From NCBI GenBank assembly GCA_016790385.1, contig JAEUNV010000306.1, forward strand, positions 1 through 7,873: a stretch of 7,873 bases of DNA, in the 5' to 3' direction. This DNA comes from Zoogloea sp. Lineage in GTDB: Bacteria; Pseudomonadota; Gammaproteobacteria; Burkholderiales; Rhodocyclaceae. Shown in pieces: positions 1-6,432 of this stretch (positions are counted from its first letter, which is position 1; each line of letters begins with the position of its first letter). A model generated the notes under the pieces. The model worked only from the letters and a program-made list of their open reading frames with translations, ran no database searches and was not told the origin of the DNA. Made by a program: the position numbers and the translations under genes.

Positions 1-24
1 TCCGCCTTCCACCCGGGAACGAGC

Positions 25-942
25 ATGCGAATACCCTCAATGGCGGCTCTGCTGGCCATGTCCCTGCTGTCCGGCAATGTGCCGGCCGCCAATCTCTTTT
101 GCGGCGGGCCGGTGCCGCAGACGGACGAACCCACCGATCTGGCCCATGTGGTGGGCGACCAGACCCTCGAATACATGGCCGATCAGCCAGCCAGCATGGT
201 GGTGTGCAGCAAGGGCTACCTGTTCGAGAAATGCGGCGACCACGAAACGGCCATGCGCATCTTCGACCGTTGCATCGAGGCGGGTTACGTTGGCGCCATG
301 ATCTGGAAGGCGCTGATGCTCCAGGACGGCGCCCTTGGCAAACCCGATCTGCCTGCCGCCGCCGAGCTGATGCGCCGTGCCGCCCAGTCCGGCGATTCCC
401 CCTACGCCACCCTCGGCAAGCTTCATTACGCGAGCGCCCTGCACGAAGGCAAGGGGGTGCCCCGAGATGTGACCGCCGCGCGTAGCTGGTTCGAAGCCGC
501 CGCCGCGGAGGGCAATCCGGACGCCATCGAGTTTCTGCGCACCGGCTATCACGTGGGTGACCGCGATGGTCAGGCCCGTGGCGTGGGGGACGCCCCGCCG
601 GTGGCCGGTGCCGCGCCTCTGCCCGGTGTCCTGCTCGAAGAAGCGGCCGTGCCCGGCCAACCGGCCTCGCCAGCCCGGCCCGCCCGTGCGCCGGTGGCGC
701 CTCGCCTGGTCTCGGAGGCCCATCGTCTCGTGGCGGAGGCAGCAACGCCGCCAGCGACGCCTTCCGCCCCCCTTGCGCAGCCGCGGCTGACAGGCCAGCG
801 TCTGGCCCCCGTGTCTCCCGATGCGCCCGCGGCGGCATGGATGCAGTCCGCCGTACTGACCACCCTGCTGCTGACGCTCACGCTGATCGGTGCGTTCCGT
901 CAGCGGCACGGGCGGCCCTTGTTCTTGTCCCACGGAGCCTGA
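25..942 (+). CDS. Exported Sel1-repeat protein with C-terminal membrane anchor
   Basis: A 305-residue protein of unknown exact function. Residues 1-22 look like a signal peptide (hydrophobic core from about residue 7, likely cleavage after Ala21 or Ala22). Two Sel1-like (TPR-related) repeats follow at about 88-123 and 126-164; the second has the typical pattern with EGKGVPRD and AARSWFEAAAAEGN. A Pro/Ala-rich linker covers about 190-270, a transmembrane segment about 272-291, and a short basic tail ends the protein. Four Cys (26, 62, 70, 83) in the exported N-terminal part could form disulfides. The repeats would therefore sit in the periplasm, tethered by the C-terminus. The start is chosen because the signal peptide begins there; the ribosome site (GGGA, 15-18) is weak and the frame stays open to the window edge, so an earlier start is not excluded. 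The ExbB-like gene begins 3 bp after the stop, so they are co-transcribed. A partner role in that complex is inference. Confidence 0.8.
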   Translation: MRIPSMAALLAMSLLSGNVPAANLFCGGPVPQTDEPTDLAHVVGDQTLEYMADQPASMVVCSKGYLFEKCGDHETAMRIFDRCIEAGYVGAMIWKALMLQDGALGKPDLPAAAELMRRAAQSGDSPYATLGKLHYASALHEGKGVPRDVTAARSWFEAAAAEGNPDAIEFLRTGYHVGDRDGQARGVGDAPPVAGAAPLPGVLLEEAAVPGQPASPARPARAPVAPRLVSEAHRLVAEAATPPATPSAPLAQPRLTGQRLAPVSPDAPAAAWMQSAVLTTLLLTLTLIGAFRQRHGRPLFLSHGA

Positions 943-945
943 TCC

Positions 946-1431
946 ATGAACCAAACCATCGAAGGCCTGATGTATTCCGCCAGCCAGTTGTTCCTGATAC
1001 CTGTCCTGCTCGCCATCGGCGTGCTTTTCCTGCACGCCTTCTACGCCCTCGGGGCCTTTCTCTGGCAGGCGCGCCAGCGCAGGACGGGGCTGGCGGCAGG
1101 CTTTGAACTGTTTGAAGCCCGCCGTCGGGACCCCGGCTTGCGGCTTGTCGATCTGGAGGCGCTGGCACTGGCCCGCCTGGAGTTTGCCCGCATTGCCACG
1201 CGGGTGGCGCCGATGCTCGGCCTCGCGGCCACCATGATTCCGATGGGGCCGGCGCTCAAGGCGCTGGGCGACGGTGAGCTGGGGGATGTGTCCCGCAGCC
1301 TGATGGTGGCCTTTTCGGCAGTGATCCTCGCCCTGATCGCGGCCGCGCTGGGCTACTGGGTGGTCAACGTGCGCCGTCGCTGGTATGCCAGTGATCTGCT
1401 GGCTCTCGAGAAGGCGGAGGTGAGCCGATGA
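946..1431 (+). CDS. MotA/TolQ/ExbB-type proton channel family protein
   Basis: A 161-residue inner-membrane protein with three predicted helices at about 15-40, 87-105 and 119-141, the layout of the ExbB/TolQ/MotA core. The second helix carries the family-like segment APMLGLAATMIPMGP (residues 88-102), comparable to the APLLGLLGTV region of ExbB. The cytoplasmic loop (about 41-86) is short and charged. It is shorter than classical ExbB or TolQ (about 230-245 residues) and is not the canonical ExbB of a TonB system. In this family the channel uses the proton motive force to drive a partner protein. The ATG is preceded by GGAG (934-937) at an 8 nt spacing, and its 3' end overlaps the next start by 4 bp. 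The family call is good; the cargo is inferred from neighbours only. A homologous pairing is known in hmu-type loci with CobN-like proteins, which would lie outside this window. Confidence 0.83.
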   Translation: MNQTIEGLMYSASQLFLIPVLLAIGVLFLHAFYALGAFLWQARQRRTGLAAGFELFEARRRDPGLRLVDLEALALARLEFARIATRVAPMLGLAATMIPMGPALKALGDGELGDVSRSLMVAFSAVILALIAAALGYWVVNVRRRWYASDLLALEKAEVSR

Positions 1432-1700
1432 GCGGCCTCCGTCAGCGTCTTGATGATGAAGGTGACGATGATCCGCTCCTGTCCCTCGTCAATCTGATCG
1501 ACGTCTTCCTGGTCCTGGTGGCGGCGCTGCTGCTGACGATGGCACGACACGCCGTCGATGGGGCGCAGCAGTCCGTGCCGGCGGCCAGGAAGCTTGAACA
1601 CTTTCAGGGCGAGGGGGAGGCCGCCTCGGCGGAGGGTGGGGTGAGGGCCGGCACGGCCTACCGCCTTCCGGACGGTTCAATGGTGGTCGTACCCGAGTGA
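1428..1700 (+). CDS. DUF2149 domain protein (ExbD-like small membrane protein)
   Basis: A 90-residue protein with an acidic N-terminus, one transmembrane helix at about 18-38 and a short C-terminal region ending in GTAYRLPDGSMVVVPE. The stretch DPLLSLVNLIDVFLVLVAAL (residues 15-34) matches what I know of DUF2149. It places an Asp (residue 25) at the start of the helix, as in ExbD/TolR, where that Asp is essential for proton flow. Unlike ExbD (about 140 residues) there is no room for a full periplasmic domain. The start overlaps the preceding stop as ATGA (1428-1431) and has GGAGG at 1416-1420, so translation is probably coupled to the ExbB-like gene. The likely role is the ExbD counterpart in a proton-driven complex. 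Family recognition is from memory of the motif, not a search. Confidence 0.8.
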   Translation: MSGLRQRLDDEGDDDPLLSLVNLIDVFLVLVAALLLTMARHAVDGAQQSVPAARKLEHFQGEGEAASAEGGVRAGTAYRLPDGSMVVVPE

Positions 1701-1702
1701 GG

Positions 1703-1726
1703 CGCGATCCCGCGTTGGGCGTCGCG
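1703..1726. terminator. Imperfect stem-loop between convergent genes
   Basis: The 28 bp gap between two converging stop codons holds a GC-rich imperfect hairpin: CGCGA (1703-1707) pairs with TCGCG (1722-1726), and CCC (1709-1711) with GGG (1717-1719), around a GCGTT loop. There is no T tract on either strand, so it is not a classical intrinsic terminator. Its position suggests it may end or protect both transcripts. Confidence 0.3.
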
Positions 1727-1728
1727 GA

Positions 1729-2097
1729 CTAGTCGAGGTGGATGGGCCGGAGTGCGGCGCGTTCAGTGTCGGACAGCAGTCGGGAGTGCGTCGTGAACGC
1801 CTTGCCGCGGCCGCAGTCGAGGGAAAAGTCTCCGCCGTTGCCGGGCTGCACATCGAGGCTCAACTGGCAGTTCTCGTAATACTGGAACTCCTGATGGCCC
1901 AGGTAGAAATCGGCGCCACCCACCTGGCCGAGCAGGATCATCGTCTGTCCGGGCAACACTTCGCCGACCTTGTAGCAGTTGGGCACGCTGCCGTCGCAGC
2001 AACCTCCGGAGAGCAGAAACATCACCGGGCCGAATTCGGCGCGCAGCTCTTCAATGAACTGTAGCGCCGCCCCTGTGGCGACGATGCGTTCGACCAT
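1729..2097 (-). CDS. DUF779 domain protein
   Basis: A 122-residue soluble protein of the DUF779 family; its molecular function is not known to me. Hallmarks are GGCCDGSVPNCY (residues 31-42), LGQVGGADFYLG (56-67), FQYYENCQLSLDV (71-83) and GGDFSLDCGRGKAFTTHSRL (88-107). Full length is normal for the family. Cys33, Cys34, Cys41, Cys77 and Cys95 could form a metal or redox site, but this is inference. Genes of this family are often found beside AcoD/ExaC-type aldehyde dehydrogenases, and here it lies 87 bp downstream of one on the same strand. The start has an AAGGA ribosome site (complement of 2105-2109) at a 7 nt spacing. A strong intrinsic terminator precedes the gene, so expression would need readthrough or its own promoter; I see no clear promoter in the short gap. 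Confidence 0.88.
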   Translation of the reverse strand: MVERIVATGAALQFIEELRAEFGPVMFLLSGGCCDGSVPNCYKVGEVLPGQTMILLGQVGGADFYLGHQEFQYYENCQLSLDVQPGNGGDFSLDCGRGKAFTTHSRLLSDTERAALRPIHLD

Positions 2098-2123
2098 GGT
2101 TGGGTCCTTCCGTGAAACAGACG

Positions 2124-2151
2124 AAAAAAATGGGGCGAGTCACCTCGCCCC
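2124..2151 (-). terminator. Rho-independent terminator after the aldehyde dehydrogenase gene
   Basis: On the minus strand an 8 bp perfect stem GGGGCGAG (2151-2144) / CTCGCCCC (2139-2132) closes a GTGA tetraloop of the GNRA type. One A follows, then seven T (2130-2124). It lies 34 bp after the dehydrogenase stop and 27 bp before the DUF779 start. The T tract exists only for minus-strand transcripts. Confidence 0.9.
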
Positions 2152-2184
2152 GTAACACCTTGCCTTACACGTACAACACTTGGA

Positions 2185-3705
<1,521 letters not shown>

Positions 3706-3733
3706 GGAAGTCTCCTCCTGGATTTGGTTTGAA

Positions 3734-3751
3734 AACGCTTCGTTAAGCGTT
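3734..3751 (-). promoter_or_regulatory. Leader hairpin or operator at the dehydrogenase transcript start
   Basis: A perfect inverted repeat AACGCTT-AACG-AAGCGTT (7 bp stem, 4 nt loop, minus-strand reading). Its first base coincides with the transcription start (about 3751) expected from the sigma-54 promoter. It could be a 5'-end stem that stabilises the mRNA or an operator. No T tract follows, so it is not a terminator. Confidence 0.5.
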
Positions 3752-3761
3752 GTCTTCAATC

Positions 3762-3777
3762 AGCAGGGGGCGTGCCA
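3762..3777 (-). promoter_or_regulatory. Sigma-54 (RpoN) promoter for the aldehyde dehydrogenase gene
   Basis: Minus strand reads TGGCACGCCCCCTGCT: the -24 element TGGCACG is perfect, the spacing GG-N10-GC is exact, and the -12 element CTGCT differs from TTGCT at one base. The predicted start is about 3751, giving a leader of about 46 nt before the ATG. Such promoters need an NtrC-type activator; no activator gene is in the window. Confidence 0.72.
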
Positions 3778-3896
3778 GCGTGAGATTAGTCCTGTTTATT
3801 GGTCAAAAGTCTAATTCGATCAGTGCCTTGCGGGGAAAGCGACGATGTGCTGCGCCGCAGCGTCCGCTTCGTTCGGGTGTTTCGAAAATGAACAGA

Positions 3897-3924
3897 TGCT
3901 CCATGCAAAGTGCACGGTGGAGCA
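3897..3924. promoter_or_regulatory. 7+7 inverted repeat, candidate upstream activator site
   Basis: Perfect half-sites TGCTCCA (3897-3903) and TGGAGCA (3918-3924) are separated by 14 bp, so the half-site centres are 21 bp apart, about two helical turns. The centre is about 160 bp upstream of the predicted dehydrogenase transcription start, a normal distance for an enhancer-binding activator. It also lies 24 bp after the receptor stop codon and could instead be a weak terminator stem, but no run of T follows. The remainder of the 242 bp gap holds a GC palindrome (3849-3861) and an AT-richer stretch (about 3785-3820) without a convincing IHF match. Confidence 0.4.
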
Positions 3925-3947
3925 CCTGGATGGCCCGTCTGATCCGC

Positions 3948-5729
3948 TCAAGCAATGCGGAAACGGGTGGAAAGCGTCTCCAGTGTGCGCGCCAGCTGTT
4001 CGAGTTCGCCCGCTGCGCGGGTGATTCGAGCGGCGCTGGCCGCATTGGATTCCGACGCGCTTGCAACCTGCTCCACGCGCTGGGCGATGTCCCGGGCGGC
4101 GGATGATTGCTCCCCCAGCCCGAGGGTGATGCCTTCCACCGAGCCGAGAACGAGGCGGCTGCCTTCCTGTAGGTGATCGATGGTATGGCCCGCCTCGTCC
4201 GCGAGGGTGAGCCCCCGGCTCACCCTCGCCACGCCGCCATCCATGTCGTCGGCAGCGCGGCGCGTGGCGGCCTGGAGGCGCTCGATCATGGCGGCGATCT
4301 CCGAGGTGGAATTGGATGTCCGCTCGGCCAGCTTGCGCACTTCGTCGGCAACGACGGCAAAGCCGCGGCCCGATTCACCCGCCCGCGCCGCTTCGATGGC
4401 CGCATTCAGGGCCAGCAGGTTGGTCTGGTCGGCGATCTCACGGATCACCCCGACGATCATGGAGATTTCGCTGGACAGGCTCTCAAGATTGCGCACCGAT
4501 TGGGCGGTCTGATTGACCGAGTCGGCAATGACCTGCATTTCGGCAAGGGCGTCGCCGATCACCTGGGAGCCGAGGGCTGCCTGGGTGCCGGAGCGTTCGG
4601 AAAGCTCGCGGGATTCCCGCGCATGGTCGCTGATGTGATCGATGGACACGGAAAGCTGTTCGATGGCGCTGGCCATCGCGGTTGCCGATTCCGACTGGGC
4701 CTCGGCCAGCACCCGCGTGTCCCCCGCCGTGGCGCTGAGGCCGCTGGCGTTGCCGAGCAGCACCCTGACCTCGTTGCGGATCGAGGCGATCAGCTCATGG
4801 AGGTTGTTGCGCATCACGGCCATGTGCACGATCAGGCTGCCCAGCTCGTCCTCGCTGGCGGGGGGCAGGGGTTGCAGCATGTCACCGGCCGCAATGGCCG
4901 CGGCGGTGTGCTTGCCGGCTTCGACGGAGTGGCGCAGGCGCCGCACGAGCAGAACGGTGGCCAGGGCCGCAACACTCAGCCCGCCGCCGAGTAATGCAAA
5001 CAGCACCCCTTCGGTGTAGGCGCGGTCGGCATCGACCCGGGTGAGGGCGGCCGCCCCCGCGTCGGCGAGTGTCTTCAGGTGTGGGGGAGCGGCGGCGTCC
5101 GCGGGGAGCTGCGTCAGGAGCCGGGACTGCTCCTCGATCAGGGCACCCATGGCCTCCCGGCTGTGGCTGGCGGAATGCAAGCCCGCCGCGCCGGCCAGTA
5201 TGCAAAGTGCGGACAGGCCGCCACTGATCAGGCCGATCCGTGTTGCGAGGTTTGCTCGGGGGAGCAGCCTCGACAGCGTGGCGGCCAGCCCGGTGGGGAG
5301 AAGCCGCCCCTCCGCCAGACGGACTCGGGGATTTTCCCGCATGCGGGCATAGAGGGCGATGGCCGTGGCGATTTCTTCGCGGCTGGCCTTGATGCGTACC
5401 GACATGTAGCCCGAGCCGTCGGCAATGGGGGTGGCGGTGGCGCGAACCCAGTAGAAGTCACCATTCTTGCGCCGGTTCTTGACGATGCCGCTCCAGGGGC
5501 GGCCGCGTTGCAGGGTGGCCCACATGTCCCGATAGGCTTCGGAGGGCATGTCGGGGTGGCGGACGATGTTGTGGGGCTTGCCGACGACCTCCTCGCGCGT
5601 GAATCCGCTGGCCACCACAAACTCTTCGTTGCAGTAGATGATGTTTCCGGCGGAATCGGTGCGGCTGATGATGGCGGCACCGTCGGCAATGGGGTACTCG
5701 TTCTGGGTGACGGGCAGGTTGTGACGCAT
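3948..5729 (-). CDS. Aer-like PAS-HAMP methyl-accepting chemotaxis receptor
   Basis: A 593-residue inner-membrane receptor. The N-terminal PAS domain (about 12-120) closely resembles that of the redox/aerotaxis sensor Aer: [11 protein letters not shown] and [19 protein letters not shown] are shared, and Arg57, His58, Asp60, Trp70 and Asn85, the residues I recall as FAD-related in Aer, fall at the same numbers. Two helices (about 163-185 and 241-263) flank a loop of about 55 residues. HAMP (264-315) contains EDELG. The signalling hairpin tip is at 431-471 ([20 protein letters not shown] and on). There is no C-terminal NWETF-type receptor tether. It should signal through CheA/CheW to the flagella in response to cellular redox or oxygen. 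ATG 5729 is preferred over the in-frame TTG at 5774: it aligns exactly with the Aer N-terminus, and the TTG lies inside the sigma-28 promoter. The ribosome site is weak. FAD binding is inferred. Confidence 0.93.
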   Translation of the reverse strand: MRHNLPVTQNEYPIADGAAIISRTDSAGNIIYCNEEFVVASGFTREEVVGKPHNIVRHPDMPSEAYRDMWATLQRGRPWSGIVKNRRKNGDFYWVRATATPIADGSGYMSVRIKASREEIATAIALYARMRENPRVRLAEGRLLPTGLAATLSRLLPRANLATRIGLISGGLSALCILAGAAGLHSASHSREAMGALIEEQSRLLTQLPADAAAPPHLKTLADAGAAALTRVDADRAYTEGVLFALLGGGLSVAALATVLLVRRLRHSVEAGKHTAAAIAAGDMLQPLPPASEDELGSLIVHMAVMRNNLHELIASIRNEVRVLLGNASGLSATAGDTRVLAEAQSESATAMASAIEQLSVSIDHISDHARESRELSERSGTQAALGSQVIGDALAEMQVIADSVNQTAQSVRNLESLSSEISMIVGVIREIADQTNLLALNAAIEAARAGESGRGFAVVADEVRKLAERTSNSTSEIAAMIERLQAATRRAADDMDGGVARVSRGLTLADEAGHTIDHLQEGSRLVLGSVEGITLGLGEQSSAARDIAQRVEQVASASESNAASAARITRAAGELEQLARTLETLSTRFRIA

Positions 5730-5759
5730 GGCGGGTTCCAGGGCATGACGTTGCCGTAA

Positions 5760-5786
5760 GTATCGGCCCCGCAAGCCCCGGCTTGA
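5760..5786 (-). promoter_or_regulatory. Sigma-28 (FliA) promoter for the chemoreceptor
   Basis: Minus strand shows TCAA (5786-5783), exactly 15 bp, then GCCGATAC (5767-5760). This matches the flagellar consensus TAAA-N15-GCCGATAA with one change in each box. The start of transcription would be about 5753, leaving a short leader before ATG 5729. A palindrome CAAGCC-CC-GGCTTG (5772-5785) overlaps the -35 box and spacer. Confidence 0.75.
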
Positions 5787-5824
5787 GGAAATTGTCAGGC
5801 CATGCGCCAGGACCGGCGCCAGAC

Positions 5825-6307
5825 TCAGCGCTGGTGCTGGATAGAGCGGCTGGTGGTGCTGACCAGACCGTTCTCAGCGAAGTGGATGTTGAAAAACACT
5901 TCGGCACTCACTTCGGGGGGCAGGCGCCAGTCCCACACCTCTTCCTTCTTGAGGGCAAAAACCTGTACCGAGCGCGGTTTGCCGAGCAGGCGGCGCACCT
6001 GGTCTTTTGTCCAGCCCGGTTGAACCCGCGCAAAGTTCTGAGGTGTGAGCACGTTTTCGATGCTGCGCAGGACGTTGTCGGGCCCCACCGTCACCATGAA
6101 ACACTCCGTCCCCTCCGGCTGCCGTGAATACTCCCAGGTCACGCTGCCATCGTCATTGCGCCATTCGATGCCCGGTTTGCCGAGTTTGTCGCGCACTTCG
6201 TAGCCGGTGGAGCTGCCCGGCTTCAGTTCATTCAGGGTCACTGCGTCGCAGGCGGCCAGACCGGCCACGGCAACGGCGCCGACAAGATGGGAAAACAGCC
6301 TGCGCAT
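5825..6307 (-). CDS. BamE/SmpA-OmlA-like lipoprotein with two similar halves
   Basis: A 160-residue predicted lipoprotein. Residues 1-19 form a signal peptide (basic MRR, then a hydrophobic core) ending in the lipobox LAAC, with Cys20 as the lipidated residue. The mature part holds two similar modules: [18 protein letters not shown] (28-45) and [17 protein letters not shown] (95-111), each followed by a strand with a Trp (VTWEY 56-60; VWDWRLP 124-130) and an end like VTVGPDNVL or IHFAENGLV. This start-of-fold pattern is that of SmpA/OmlA (BamE-like) domains, which occur in outer-membrane assembly and other envelope lipoproteins. Classical BamE is about 110 residues with one such domain, so this is probably a relative and not the BAM subunit. 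Asp follows the lipidated Cys. The ATG has GGAG (complement of 6316-6319) at 8 nt. The gene is divergent from the binding-protein gene and 95 bp upstream of the chemoreceptor. Function unknown. Confidence 0.78.
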   Translation of the reverse strand: MRRLFSHLVGAVAVAGLAACDAVTLNELKPGSSTGYEVRDKLGKPGIEWRNDDGSVTWEYSRQPEGTECFMVTVGPDNVLRSIENVLTPQNFARVQPGWTKDQVRRLLGKPRSVQVFALKKEEVWDWRLPPEVSAEVFFNIHFAENGLVSTTSRSIQHQR

Positions 6308-6357
6308 TGCGGATTCTCCGGATGGGGCCGCGTCCCGCCAAAGCGGCCGGGCTTGGT

Positions 6358-6363
6358 TACAAT
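6358..6363 (+). promoter_or_regulatory. Possible -10 box for the first binding-protein gene
   Basis: TACAAT matches the sigma-70 -10 consensus (TATAAT) at five of six positions, about 70 bp before the GTG start. No convincing -35 box lies 16-18 bp upstream, so this is a weak call. The 125 bp divergent gap must hold promoters for both flanking genes. Confidence 0.25.
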
Positions 6364-6432
6364 CCACTTCATTGTGGGCGGAACAGTCGGGTGCCCATTC
6401 TGGCACGAAGACCCTTTGCGGAGGATTAACAG

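Noticed and set aside
37..1035. Long minus-strand open frame opposite the Sel1 and ExbB-like genes
   Set aside because: It spans two real genes, is rich in Arg/Gly/His and shows no recognisable domain; it is a GC-driven shadow.
3706..3759. Extended aldehyde dehydrogenase start at ATG 3759
   Set aside because: It would start upstream of the predicted transcription start (about 3751), and the internal ATG at 3705 has an ideal AGGAGG at 8 nt.
4173..4994. Open frame on the + strand opposite the chemoreceptor signalling domain
   Set aside because: It is Gly/His/Asp-rich without motifs, while the minus strand carries the highly conserved receptor hairpin.
5730..5774. Extended chemoreceptor start at TTG 5774
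   Set aside because: The extension overlaps the sigma-28 promoter and breaks the exact residue register with Aer; ATG 5729 fits better.
6401..6419. TGGCACG followed by TTTGC before the first binding-protein gene, resembling a sigma-54 promoter
   Set aside because: The spacing is GG-N14-GC instead of N10, and the match would overlap the region next to the ribosome site.
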